From: Shimazuella kribbensis DSM 45090
Lineage (GTDB): Bacteria > Bacillota > Bacilli > Thermoactinomycetales > Thermoactinomycetaceae
Assembly (NCBI RefSeq): GCF_000428065.1
Contig: NZ_ATZF01000002.1
Location: 356,674 to 420,673 of the forward strand
Direction of reading: 5' to 3'
DNA: 64,000 nt
In this document: piece after piece, positions 56,414 through 64,000 of the stretch
Numbering within the stretch: position 1 is the stretch's first letter
Layout: every line of letters begins with the position of its first letter
The notes under the pieces: model-generated
What the model was told of the DNA's origin: nothing
What the model saw: the letters and a program-made list of their open reading frames with translations, nothing else
The model's database searches: none
Program-made: the position numbers and the translations under genes

Positions 56414-57379
56414 TTGATTGCATCCAGACCTAGGCCTTGGAAATTATTACTTACTAGTGCACTATCTCTATCACTCCTTATCACACCATTTTCTATTGCA
56501 TCTGCAAAACCAAAAGATACAGGAGAAACTGCCTATCAACAAGTGCAATATCTTTCCGAAAACATCGGGCCACGAGTTGCAGGTACGGTAGCTGAAAAAA
56601 ATGCTAGCCAATACCTTGCTACTCAACTACAAGTACTTGGTCTACATCCAACGATTCAAAATTTCTCCTACACACGAAAAGAAGTAACATACCAATCACA
56701 AAACGTCATTGCTACAAAAAAAGGAAAATCAAACAAAGTACTTATTATCGGAGCACACTATGACTCAGTCTCCACAGGTAAGGGAGCTGATGATAACGGT
56801 TCCAGTATTGGTGTTGTATTAGAAACGCTGAAAGCCCTCTCCAAAAAGAAAACACCTTATACCGTTAAAGTGATCTTCTTTGGTGCGGAAGAAGCTGGTC
56901 TACAAGGTTCCAAGTACTATGTTTCGAAAATGACAGATGAAGAGAAGAAAAATACAGTAGGAATGATTAACTTAGATAGTTTGATCGCGGGAGATAACAT
57001 GTATGTTTATGGCGATCAAGGATCACAAGGAAAATTACGTGATTTTGCACTAAAAATCGCTAAAAAACACAAAATACCAATGTCTACTAACCCTGGATTA
57101 AATCCTGAGTATCCAGCAGGCACAACTGGCGATTGGAGCGATCATTCACCATTTAAGGCTGCTGGCATCCCTTATGCATATTTCGAAGCAACCAACTGGG
57201 AAATCGGTGACTTGGATGGATATACCCAAACAGTAAAACATGGTGCAATTTGGCATACAGCAAAAGATAATTTGACCTTTTTAGAACAAGAATTCCCTGG
57301 TCGAGTACAAACTCATCTAAAATCTTTTACAACAGTTCTAACTGAATTAGTTGCAAAAGCCGACAAGGAATTACAATAA
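56414..57379 (+). CDS. secreted M28-family zinc aminopeptidase
   Basis: 321 residues with a signal peptide (RPWKLLLTSALSLSLLI to IASA). The M28 core has all zinc ligands: GAHYDSV (His), GADDNGSS (bridging Asp), FFGAEEAGLQGS (catalytic Glu and ligand Glu), INLDSLIAG (Asp) and DWSDHSPF (His). The order fits secreted leucine/Streptomyces-griseus-type aminopeptidases. Acts outside the cell on peptide N-termini. Start TTG 56414, eight bases after AGGAGG. Confidence 0.92.
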   Translation: MIASRPRPWKLLLTSALSLSLLITPFSIASAKPKDTGETAYQQVQYLSENIGPRVAGTVAEKNASQYLATQLQVLGLHPTIQNFSYTRKEVTYQSQNVIATKKGKSNKVLIIGAHYDSVSTGKGADDNGSSIGVVLETLKALSKKKTPYTVKVIFFGAEEAGLQGSKYYVSKMTDEEKKNTVGMINLDSLIAGDNMYVYGDQGSQGKLRDFALKIAKKHKIPMSTNPGLNPEYPAGTTGDWSDHSPFKAAGIPYAYFEATNWEIGDLDGYTQTVKHGAIWHTAKDNLTFLEQEFPGRVQTHLKSFTTVLTELVAKADKELQ

Positions 57380-57418
57380 AAGAAATCCCATTCCAGAAGA
57401 TGGAATGGGATTTCTTTT
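57380..57418 (+). terminator. terminator after the M28 peptidase gene
   Basis: AAAGAAATCCCATTCC pairs with GGAATGGGATTTCTTT around AGAAGAT; one of the strongest stems in the window. Confidence 0.9.
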
Positions 57419-57473
57419 ATTTTTATCTTCATATAAGACTCTTTCTTCTAAAACAATCTACTGTATTAACCAA

Positions 57474-57803
57474 TCAGCTTGTTTCATCCTTTTCTTTTTT
57501 TTGCAATTGCTGCAAATAAGCATCTAAAGAATCCAATCTTTCCTCCCAAATTTGCCGAAAAGAATCAATCCAATTATAAAATTCTCGAAATGATTGAGGT
57601 TGAAGCTTGTAGATCCGTCGATTAGCTTCTGGCTGCACCTGAACAAGTCCAGCCTCACTTAGAACTTTTAAATGCTTGGAAACTTGTGGCTGCCTCAATT
57701 GGAGATACTCTGCTATTTCTCCGACTGTCAGTGGTCCTTTCCGTAGCAATTCTACAATGTGAAAACGGTTTGGTTCAGCTAGTGCTTGCAGTATTTCTTT
57801 CAT
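57474..57803 (-). CDS. ArsR-family winged-helix regulator
   Basis: About 109 residues. The winged-helix core reads KEILQALAEPNRFHIVELLRKG, TVGEIAEYLQLRQPQVSKHLKVLSEAGLV and QVQPEANRRIYKLQ (pieces). No metal-binding ELCV motif, so it is probably not an arsenic sensor. The C-terminal Arg/Leu coiled tail is of the type found in ArsR regulators paired with SRPBCC (AHSA1) genes, though none is adjacent. Divergent from the monooxygenase gene, a plausible target. Start ATG 57803 is weakly supported. Confidence 0.82.
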   Translation of the reverse strand: MKEILQALAEPNRFHIVELLRKGPLTVGEIAEYLQLRQPQVSKHLKVLSEAGLVQVQPEANRRIYKLQPQSFREFYNWIDSFRQIWEERLDSLDAYLQQLQKKEKDETS

Positions 57804-57953
57804 ATCTATAATATACCCATTAAGGAATATTCCTGTCAAGGAATGAAATTGCATGTTATGATAAAATGATACAGATTCATAAATAAACTCTACAGTCAGA
57901 TCTACCTTATATTTTCTTTCCTACCAATAGATACTACAGGAGAGGTGAACAAC

Positions 57954-58970
57954 TTGATAAAACTTAGTGTATTGGATCAATCCTTGATATCAGCTGGTGC
58001 AACAGCATTTGATGCATTCCAAAATACGATCCATCTAGCTAAAGAAACAGATAAGCTAGGGTTTCATCGATTTTGGGTCTCTGAACACCACTTCGCTAAA
58101 AATCTGGCAGGTTCTAGCCCTGAGGTTTTGATGAGTCATTTGGCTACAGTAACAAATGCCATTCGTATTGGATCAGGGGGTGTCATGCTCCCACACTATA
58201 GCGCATATAAAGTAGCAGAAAATTTCCGAGTATTAGAAGGCTTATTTCCAAATCGAATTGATATGGGACTTGGAAGAGCTCCAGGCGGAACCCATCTAGC
58301 TACAAAAGCACTGCAAGAATATAGAAGTACATATGCGGATAAATACCCACAACAACTAGATGATTTAATCACCTATCTTTATGATTTAGCTGATAAAGAC
58401 TTTCGTTTTCCTTCGCTTTTTGCAACGCCAAAAATTAATACTGCACCTGAAATGTGGCTATTGGGATCAAGTGGCGGAAGCGCACTACTCGCAGCAGAAC
58501 GTGGGGCTAGTTATGCTTTTGCGCAATTTATAAATGGAGAAGGCGGAGTGGATGTTGTAAAATACTACCGTGATAGATTCAAGCCTAGTATTGTTAATGA
58601 AAAACCTCAAACACTGCTGGCAATCATTGTATTTTGCGCAAATACAGAGGAAGAGGCAGAAAAACTAGCAAAGAGTGGCGATCTCGCTCTGCTTTTGCTT
58701 GAAAAAGGAGTTACTACGGAAGGGCTCCCAACCATAGAAGAAGCACAAGTTTATCCTTATACCGACTATGATCGTAATCGAATTGCTGTAAATCGAAAGC
58801 GCATGGTTGTCGGTAACCCTAGTACAGTAAAGAAGCAGATCGAAAATCTGTGTGATCAGTATGAAACAGACGAAGTAATGGTAGTATCTTTTATGAATAA
58901 ATTGGACCACAAAATTCATTCCTATCAACTGCTTGCAAATGCTTTTGGTTTAACAAATAAATATAGTTAA
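57954..58970 (+). CDS. luciferase-like (LLM) flavin-dependent monooxygenase
   Basis: 338 residues, starting MIKLSVLDQSLISAG at TTG 57954 (GGAGAGGTG site). LLM family features: FWVSEHHFAKNLAGSSPEVLMSHLA, RIGSGGVMLPHYSAYKVAENFRVLEGLFPNRIDMGLGRAPGG (pieces) and GSSGGSALLAAERG. The subgroup is the YwcH/YvbT type of Bacilli, an alkanal-monooxygenase-like enzyme of unknown substrate that uses FMN or F420-type flavin supplied by a reductase. Single gene. Confidence 0.88.
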   Translation: MIKLSVLDQSLISAGATAFDAFQNTIHLAKETDKLGFHRFWVSEHHFAKNLAGSSPEVLMSHLATVTNAIRIGSGGVMLPHYSAYKVAENFRVLEGLFPNRIDMGLGRAPGGTHLATKALQEYRSTYADKYPQQLDDLITYLYDLADKDFRFPSLFATPKINTAPEMWLLGSSGGSALLAAERGASYAFAQFINGEGGVDVVKYYRDRFKPSIVNEKPQTLLAIIVFCANTEEEAEKLAKSGDLALLLLEKGVTTEGLPTIEEAQVYPYTDYDRNRIAVNRKRMVVGNPSTVKKQIENLCDQYETDEVMVVSFMNKLDHKIHSYQLLANAFGLTNKYS

Positions 58971-59087
58971 CTGCTGTTGTATCTAACTAAATTTCATAAA
59001 ACGTCCATATGTAAGAATGCATTGGATTATCTAATTGTTAATATGGAAATGATGGTTTTTAAATTTGTCTAATAGGAAGTGGAATAA

Positions 59088-59834
59088 ATGGGAGAAATGG
59101 TTACTACTTATGAAGGTTGGTATGTAAGTCATGATTTTCGAGTCATGGATTGGACAAGTTGGAAGTCAACGGATCCTTCAAAAAGAGAAAAAATCATCCA
59201 AGAATTATTAGACTTAACAGCCTCTTATGCTTCACTCGAGGACAACCAACATGGCAGTTTTGGACAATTTTCTATTCTAGGTCAAAAAGCAGATTTGCTT
59301 TTTGTTCATCTACGTCCTACTTTAGAAGAACTAAGTGAAGTAAAGAACCAATTCGATAAAACAAGTTTTGCAGAGTTTCTGCTTCCTGCTTACTCTTATA
59401 TCTCAGTCGTGGAATTAAGCGGTTATCAAATGAGACCTGGAACGGACCCAGATACTGATCCACACATCCAAGCAAGGTTAAAACCAATCTTACCAAAAAG
59501 TAAATATATCAGTTTCTATCCAATGGACAAAAGAAGAGATGGAGCAGATAACTGGTACATGCTTTCTATGGAAGAACGTAAAACGATGATGAAAAGCCAT
59601 GGATTAATAGGTAGATCTTATGCTGGCAAGGTAAAACAGATCATTACTGGTTCTGTTGGATTAGATGATTGGGAATGGGGCGTAACCTTGTTCGCAGAAG
59701 ACCCACTTCAATTCAAAAAGATTGTTCAAGAAATGCGCTTTGATGAAGTAAGTGCCAGATTTGGAGATTTCGGTTCTTTTTATACAGGATGCCGTCTTTC
59801 CAATGATGATTTAAATAAATATCTCATTATCTAA
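59088..59834 (+). CDS. hemQ: coproheme decarboxylase HemQ (ChdC)
   Basis: 248 residues of the chlorite-dismutase fold. HemQ uses hydrogen peroxide to decarboxylate coproheme III to heme b in the Gram-positive coproporphyrin-dependent pathway. The proximal heme-ligand His lies in [14 protein letters not shown] near residue 172, and [20 protein letters not shown] carries the catalytic Tyr region; [19 protein letters not shown] and a closing [19 protein letters not shown] follow. The ATG is preceded by a weak AGGAAGTGG site. Confidence 0.95.
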   Translation: MGEMVTTYEGWYVSHDFRVMDWTSWKSTDPSKREKIIQELLDLTASYASLEDNQHGSFGQFSILGQKADLLFVHLRPTLEELSEVKNQFDKTSFAEFLLPAYSYISVVELSGYQMRPGTDPDTDPHIQARLKPILPKSKYISFYPMDKRRDGADNWYMLSMEERKTMMKSHGLIGRSYAGKVKQIITGSVGLDDWEWGVTLFAEDPLQFKKIVQEMRFDEVSARFGDFGSFYTGCRLSNDDLNKYLII

Positions 59835-59841
59835 ATAAACC

Positions 59842-59872
59842 AAAGGTTGATCGGTATAGATCAGCCTTTTTG
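59842..59872 (+). terminator. terminator of hemQ
   Basis: AAAGGTTGATC pairs with GATCAGCCTTT around GGTATA, then a T-run. Confidence 0.85.
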
Positions 59873-60079
59873 TCTCTCTATTTTCTACCTGTTGTCAGTA
59901 TTAAAAAAAGTTATATATCACAAGTGAAGAGGCCTATAACCATCAAGTTAAAAACAAAATAATCACCCCAACTTGAAGAGATGAAAGATAGTTATGTATT
60001 TTGAATATTTTTTTGTTATAATTACAGTAAGCATCTTTCTCACTAAGAGGAGGATATGGGAACCTTGAAAGGAGGATAC

Positions 60080-60259
60080 ATGTTCGGTAAGTGTGAAGAC
60101 TGTGGACAAGAGAATGTTGGCCTGTTCACTTTGGACTCCCAACCAGAGAAGCGGTACTGCAATAACTGCAAGTACAACAACGCAACTCCAGAAGAGCAGT
60201 CTCGCATCGAGTACAACCAGAACGTCTCGTACTGGGACTACTATCCCGACGCCCTCTGA
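60080..60259 (+). CDS. small zinc-ribbon protein of high-G+C origin (cassette 4)
   Basis: 59 residues, MFGKCEDCGQENVGLFTLDS, with two CxxC knuckles (CEDC, CNNC) 20 residues apart that can bind one zinc, then an acidic, Tyr-rich tail (SYWDYYPDAL). GAAAGGAGG is six bases before the ATG at 60080. Codons are G+C-rich against A+T-rich flanks, and a G+C hairpin follows. The layout matches the three cassettes at 32.5-37.3 kb. No exact family recognised. Confidence 0.65.
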   Translation: MFGKCEDCGQENVGLFTLDSQPEKRYCNNCKYNNATPEEQSRIEYNQNVSYWDYYPDAL

Positions 60260-60282
60260 AATTGAATTTCAAACTGGTTCCT

Positions 60283-60303
60283 GCCCCGTTGGTGTGACGG
60301 GGT
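60283..60303 (+). terminator. hairpin ending G+C-rich cassette 4
   Basis: CCCCGT pairs with ACGGGG around TGGTGTG; no T-run. Confidence 0.5.
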
Positions 60304-60332
60304 ACCAATCTAAAATTAATATATCGATATAT

Positions 60333-60368
60333 AGGAACAAACTCCCTTACATCATGCAGGGAGTTTGT
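60333..60368. terminator. bidirectional-type hairpin
   Basis: GAACAAACTCCCT pairs with AGGGAGTTTGTTC around a ten-base loop. A strong stem with no clear T-run. Confidence 0.6.
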
Positions 60369-60380
60369 TCGTTGCTGTTC

Positions 60381-60530
60381 ATTTATCTAGGTGATACCAT
60401 TCACTTTAGCTTGATGGCTATGGGAAAATCTCGATGTGTAAAAGTGGGTGATCATCCGAATCATAAGATTCAGATGGTCATGATGCTCCCACAGGAGCTA
60501 GCTGTTCTTAATTCCCTTCTCCATATGTAG
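60381..60530 (+). CDS. possible small gene or fragment
   Basis: An open frame reading YLGDTIHFSLMAMGKSRC, then VGDHPNHKIQMVMMLPQELA and a stop after NSLLHM. The text looks protein-like, but there is no ribosome site before any ATG. Probably a fragment of a broken gene. The rest of 60531-60830 shows no gene. Confidence 0.25.
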   Translation: MYLGDTIHFSLMAMGKSRCVKVGDHPNHKIQMVMMLPQELAVLNSLLHM

Positions 60531-60926
60531 CATCTCCTAAGAAAAGAAAAAAGAAGGGAGAATCTATTTACCCACTACTGATTTACGTTATTTTATCCAT
60601 CGTTTTTTTCGAAAAAATATACAACTTGTCTCCTATATGTAAATTAAAAAAGTCCCATATGAACAGAGGCAACACAAAATGATGTTTTCCTCTGTTACTT
60701 TATCATGGATCTTGTTTGTGTGTAAAAAATATGCTGTATCACAAACAAAACCTGACCAGCGTTAGCTGATCAGACGATAAAAAGATGTGAAGTGTTAGAA
60801 CTGGTATATTCACAAGTGAGGCTCCCTTTTTTATTTCCAATCTGTGATATCAGCAACATGTATTGGCTCGCTACTGATTTGTTGCAGATTCGTCCCATCC
60901 GCATTTATTCTAAAGATCTGGTTAGT

Positions 60927-61083
60927 TTGACACTCCACACGCTTGAAAGCGTGGGATTCTTGAGTCGTTAGTGTCCGCAGTCCGTTTCCGTTTTGGACAA
61001 CGCTCAAGTTTAGGGGTGTGCCATCACCCCGTCCCATGTAGTTAGAATGTACCCACATGGGCGGCGTACCTGTTACCAGTACG
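60927..61083 (-). ncRNA. right end carrying the omega-RNA scaffold of TnpB
   Basis: Non-coding 157 bases after the tnpB stop, with several stems (CCCATGTGGG region, GGGGTGATGGCACACCCC, and the terminal CCACGC/GCGTGTGG hairpin next to TCAA). By analogy with ISDra2 and other TnpB systems, this 3' end makes the guide RNA scaffold and the guide follows TCAA in flanking DNA. The same core is repeated in the second element at the window end. Confidence 0.65.
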
Positions 61084-62142
61084 CTAGGCTGCTAAACCCG
61101 AAATTGCTTTCGCTATATTAATGGCTCCGTTTAGATCGGCATGGCAGGTGTGTCCGCACTCTTTACATCGAAACTTTAAACCACTTCGATTTGATTTTGC
61201 TTGATGACCGCATTTGCAAGTTTGGCTGGTGTATTCCGGATTTACTAATTCAAAACCAATACCAACCATTTCAGCCTTGTACTTGATGAATTCTTTGAGT
61301 TGGTAGAACGACCATGAATGTAGATTTCGGCCTTGATCCATTCTTTTTGATTTAGCAGTATTGCGAATATCAGTCAAATCTTCCATGCGAATCACTCCAA
61401 CACCGTTGGCGAGTGCATGGTTAATAATTTGACGACTGATTTTGTGGTTTTGGTCTTTCATCCAGCGAGATTCTTTATCCTTTGATTTCTTGATAGCTTG
61501 CAGTTTTTTTGCTTGTCCTAGTTTCCGTCTTCTGGATGAATATCGTCTACGAGAATTAGCGACTTGAGAGCCTTTGAAGAAAAGAGAGTTCGTTCCAATA
61601 CTAGCAACAGCTAGATAGCGAAGACCTAAGTCAATCCCCATGACTTTTTCATCTTGAGAGGATTCCACATTCCAACTGATCGGAATTGCAAGATACCATT
61701 TCTTTTTCTTTTGATAGAGCTTTCCAGCCCCTTGTTTCACATTTCCATTGAGGATCTTCTCTAGCCATGCTACTTGAAATGGTTCTGCTACTACTGGAAC
61801 TCCTACTCGCTTTTCAAGCGCGGGGAAAGAGACAGTGTAGCATTCACTCTTCCTTTCCACCTTCAAGTTTTGATTATTGAAACTGCACCATATTTTACGG
61901 AAAGTCTTTGCATTCTGATTTTTCTTTTGAGATTTCACTTCACGAATGGTTTGATTCACAACAGCAGAAGGAAAGTTCTCATCAGAGAATTCTTTAAAAA
62001 TTGTGCTCGTTGCCTTATTGGCTTCTGGATGCAACAGGAACCAGTTAGCAAAATCTGTGTTGATCTCGGTCATTCTTTGATACATTTGCTGTTTGGCCCC
62101 AGTGGGGTTATGTAGCTGCAAACGTAGTGTGATCGTAGGCAT
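61084..62142 (-). CDS. tnpB: TnpB, RNA-guided endonuclease of IS605 (OrfB)
   Basis: 352 residues, starting MPTITLRLQLHNPTGAKQQM at ATG 62142 (AAGGGGGTG site). RuvC-like core intact: first Asp in VMGIDLGLRYLAVAS, Glu in IRMEDLTDIRN, last Asp in CHADLNGAINIAKA. A zinc finger TCKCGHQAKSNRSGLKFRCKEC (four Cys, given in part) lies between. TnpB cleaves DNA next to the element's target motif with the omega-RNA, favouring retention of the element. It starts four bases after the tnpA stop. The frame extends upstream to 62175 inside tnpA. Confidence 0.9.
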   Translation of the reverse strand: MPTITLRLQLHNPTGAKQQMYQRMTEINTDFANWFLLHPEANKATSTIFKEFSDENFPSAVVNQTIREVKSQKKNQNAKTFRKIWCSFNNQNLKVERKSECYTVSFPALEKRVGVPVVAEPFQVAWLEKILNGNVKQGAGKLYQKKKKWYLAIPISWNVESSQDEKVMGIDLGLRYLAVASIGTNSLFFKGSQVANSRRRYSSRRRKLGQAKKLQAIKKSKDKESRWMKDQNHKISRQIINHALANGVGVIRMEDLTDIRNTAKSKRMDQGRNLHSWSFYQLKEFIKYKAEMVGIGFELVNPEYTSQTCKCGHQAKSNRSGLKFRCKECGHTCHADLNGAINIAKAISGLAA

Positions 62143-62146
62143 TGAT

Positions 62147-62545
62147 TCACCCCCTTGTTTTCTGTGCTTCGACATAGCGTTTCATGGTTTCACTAGATAC
62201 ATTCCCTGCTGTACTAACAAAGAAAGAGCGTGTCCAAAGACTTGGCAGATGAGACAAATGTTGAAATTCTTGTCTCAATCGTCTAGAAGTCACTCCTTTC
62301 ACTCTTGCCATAATATCAGATGGAGAATCAGAAGGAAGACAATTCAAGAACAAATGACAATGGTCAGGCATCACTTCCATGGCTACAATGATCCAATCAT
62401 TCTCTTGACAGATCTCTGCCACTAACTGCTCGAATCGTTCTTCTACCTTATTTACCAATACCTTTCTTCGATAGCGTGGACAGAAAACAAAATGATAGTT
62501 GATTAAAGATACAGTGGTTTGAGTTCTTCTATATTCTTGCTCCAT
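62147..62545 (-). CDS. tnpA: TnpA, Y1 transposase of IS605 (OrfA)
   Basis: 132 residues. A Y1 HUH transposase: the HUH pair HCHLFL, and the catalytic Tyr in SETMKRYVEAQ; both present. It cuts single-stranded hairpin ends of the element and transfers them after the TTAC target. Start ATG 62545; the whole gene is intact. Confidence 0.9.
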   Translation of the reverse strand: MEQEYRRTQTTVSLINYHFVFCPRYRRKVLVNKVEERFEQLVAEICQENDWIIVAMEVMPDHCHLFLNCLPSDSPSDIMARVKGVTSRRLRQEFQHLSHLPSLWTRSFFVSTAGNVSSETMKRYVEAQKTRG

Positions 62546-62689
62546 AGTTTAATTGTATTAGTTTTATTATTATACTGCAACGATAGAGACAAAAAATTGT
62601 TGCTCTAAGCATCCCCACAAAGGGGATACCGAGCAACGCCGCCTTTCATCCCACGATTGAAACCGTGGGCTTTCAGTCGGCAAAATTCT

Positions 62690-63051
62690 GTAATTGACAT
62701 CAGATGAATTTACCGAAGCGATAGACAATGTAGAATATTTTTTTTCAAATGGTTTTCCTCCAAAGCATATTTATAGACAAAACATGCAGCATCCATGTAT
62801 AGAGATTAAAGGGAATTATTGTAGATAGGGATGTTGTGAAATGAAATGGAAATGGGTACTTTTTCACAAATAATATTCAGAAAAATTATAACATAAAATA
62901 AAATCTAATTTGAATATATTTATTCATTAATAAAATCATTGTTAAAATCAGCCATGATTACTCTCATCTTTTTTGTCTAAATCAAATTTAAGCGACTTTT
63001 TCATTTTAAAATGTTATAATATTTTCCAATATACATATTATGAGGTGGAAA
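62690..63051. other. region between the IS605 element and the small paralog gene
   Basis: Holds the upstream piece of the interrupted propeller-like frame (62690-62770), then A+T-rich DNA with no gene. GAGGTGG just before 63052 is the ribosome site of the next gene. Confidence 0.6.
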
Positions 63052-63363
63052 ATGGAACATCAAAGTCATAATGTAACTTTCACCAAGCGAAGAATACTTC
63101 AGCAATGGCAACAGGAGAGAAATTGCTTACAGTACCTATTACCTTTCGCTAAAGATCAGATGGATTTTCTCACTCTAGGTTTTCAGATGATTGGACGAAT
63201 GAAGCCTATTCTCGAGAAAGGATACAACGAGGATTACCCAGATGATCATCCATACATGATGAATATCATTAACTGGATGAAAACAAACGGATGGGAAGAA
63301 ATGGAACTAGAATTTAAAACTTTTCTCAAAGAAGTAGACAAATACATGAAAGAAGCTCTCTAA
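63052..63363 (+). CDS. hypothetical protein, paralog of the gene at 31870
   Basis: 103 residues, MEHQSHNVTFTKRRILQQWQ. It shares with the protein at 31870-32238 the blocks FTKxRIL..W, LQY.LP.A.D.MD.LTLG.QM..RM, ED.PD..PYM...I.WM, and GW.EM..EF. GAGGTGG lies five bases before the ATG at 63052. Helical, soluble. Not recognised. The stop lies inside the arm of a terminator. Confidence 0.65.
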   Translation: MEHQSHNVTFTKRRILQQWQQERNCLQYLLPFAKDQMDFLTLGFQMIGRMKPILEKGYNEDYPDDHPYMMNIINWMKTNGWEEMELEFKTFLKEVDKYMKEAL

Positions 63364-63397
63364 AGATAATCCTGATATCTTTAGAGAGCTTCTTTGA
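63354..63397 (+). terminator. terminator of the small paralog gene
   Basis: AAGCTCTCTAAAGATA pairs with TATCTTTAGAGAGCTT around ATCCTGA, then CTTTG. The stop codon TAA lies in the left arm. Confidence 0.9.
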
Positions 63398-63669
63398 ATT
63401 CCTCTCAGAATTCAAGTCAAGTAGAGATTGTAGTTGCTATTGTCTGTTTTAGTGACTTTCCATTCCTGCAAGGATGCCATATATAAGCTTGATGAGAACT
63501 ACATCAATATTATTTAAAAAGAGCACCTTTACAATCCATGCAGTACCCTATAAAATCTCATTTACTCGAACGCTAAAAATCTTGTTTTGTCATGTTTATC
63601 CTCTATTTTAGATTTTTAATTTAGAAAGACAAAACTGAATCTATACAATTCAAATGTATTCTCCATTAC
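63398..63669. other. intergenic, nothing assignable
   Basis: A+T-rich; no frame with a ribosome site. The TTAC at 63666-63669 is the target of the second IS605 element. Confidence 0.5.
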
Positions 63670-64000
63670 AGACTTTTGCCGACTGAAAGCCCACGGTTTG
63701 AATCGTGGGCTGAAAGACAGCGTTGCTCCAAACCCCAAAAAAAGGGGTTGCAAGAGCAACGAATATTTTGTACATTAGAACACATGATCGGTGATCATCC
63801 TACGGCTAGTAGGTTTGTTCTTTGAAAATGTTAATGGTATAGGGTTTCGGTAGCAAATGGATCTGTCTCCTACCGAGTAAAACCATTAGAGGCAGGAAGA
63901 GGACTAGAACGCTGGTAACAGGCGTTCCGCCCATGTGGGTACCCTTCTAACTGCATGGGACGGGCTGATGAGACAGCCCTGAACTTGGGAGTTGCACAAA
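63670..64000 (+). mobile_element. second IS605-type element, internally deleted, cut by window edge
   Basis: Starts right after TTAC with AGACTTTTGCCGACTGAAAG, nearly identical to the left end of the complete copy, with the same CCCACGGTTT/AATCGTGGG hairpin. About 230 bases later comes the omega-RNA scaffold (CCGCCCATGTGGGTAC, ACGGGCTGATGAGACAGCCC). There is no room for tnpA or tnpB between, so this is a palindrome-ended non-autonomous copy. Its right end and guide lie beyond the window. Confidence 0.75.

Larger units (their letters stand above)
60927..62689 (-). mobile_element. IS200/IS605-family insertion sequence, complete, 1,763 bp
   Basis: Read on the minus strand: left end just after TTAC (62693-62690), with the hairpin arms GCCCACGGTTTCAATCGTGGG (given in part), tnpA, tnpB, a 157-base right end with the omega-RNA hairpins, and the right terminus ending in TCAA at 60927. 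No terminal inverted repeats and no target duplication. The ends are hairpins, as in this family. Both transposon genes look intact. Confidence 0.88.
60831..62770 (-). pseudogene. propeller-like (TolB/WD40-type) gene fragment interrupted by IS605 element
   Basis: Two pieces flank the element. The upstream piece (62770-62690) reads FEKKYSTLSIASVNSSDVNY and the downstream piece (60926-60831) TNQIFRINADGTNLQQIS to a stop after DITDWK. Joining them at TTAC|ACTAAC gives one continuous frame with a NADGT blade motif as in TolB-like propellers. The upstream frame has a stop 27 codons earlier, so the host gene was already a fragment or starts here. Insertion left no target duplication, as expected of IS200/IS605. 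Confidence 0.6.

Noticed and set aside
60093..60530. 145-residue frame across cassette 4 and downstream
   Set aside because: First half is an out-of-frame reading of the zinc-ribbon gene and it crosses two hairpins.
1..64000. rRNA, tRNA, T-box or known riboswitch leaders
   Set aside because: None recognised by eye; a covariance-model search would be needed to exclude them fully.

Overview
The window is a low-G+C Gram-positive chromosome segment. Gene order in the first 31 kb follows the conserved Bacillales arrangement, and the proteins (class D sortase, LiaI/LiaH-type pair, HemQ, HslUV, many TTG/GTG starts behind strong Shine-Dalgarno sites) fit a Bacillales member. My best guess is the family Thermoactinomycetaceae; this is inference from protein style, not a search. 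No rRNA or tRNA genes and no CRISPR array were seen.

1-18.8 kb (nearly all minus strand): the translation/envelope block read leftwards as rpsB-tsf-pyrH-frr-uppS-cdsA-dxr-rseP-proS, then rimP-nusA-rnpM-ylxQ-infB-ylxP-rbfA-nrnA-truB-ribF (ribF is cut by the window edge). Where polC sits in Bacillus subtilis, between proS and rimP, there is instead a class D sortase, its probable LPKTA-anchored repeat substrate, and a decayed gene.

18.9-31.4 kb: a Sel1-repeat protein, a secreted PIG-L deacetylase, then hslU-hslV-trmFO-topA-dprA, an Idh/MocA-type oxidoreductase, sucD-sucC and a 47-residue membrane protein. xerC and codY, the usual neighbours of hslVU in B. subtilis, are absent.

31.5-40.5 kb: an accessory region with small lineage genes, a TPR protein, gene fragments, a RmlD-like reductase, a CAP-domain protein, a LiaI/LiaH-like pair and an amino-acid permease. 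Three short, visibly G+C-rich one-gene cassettes with their own hairpin terminators are interspersed here, and a fourth lies at 60.1 kb. They look imported from a high-G+C source, possibly an actinobacterial phage. One has a LexA-like operator, and two carry one-base shifts in C or G runs.

40.6-44.9 kb: a tightly overlapping five-gene operon of unknown function built around a Ycf46-like AAA+ ATPase.

45-60 kb: an SDR, an alpha/beta hydrolase, two tandem ATP-grasp paralogs, a ClpP-fold SDH-type proteinase with a small partner gene, a membrane-anchored coiled-coil protein, a CbbX/EccA-like double AAA+ protein, a DUF2238 membrane protein, a secreted M28 peptidase, an ArsR regulator, a luciferase-like monooxygenase and HemQ.

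60.9-64 kb: a complete IS200/IS605 element (TnpA plus TnpB and the omega-RNA region). It is inserted precisely after TTAC inside a propeller-like reading frame, which can be restored on paper. A second, inverted copy runs off the window end; it has the left end and the omega-RNA scaffold but no room for tnpA or tnpB.
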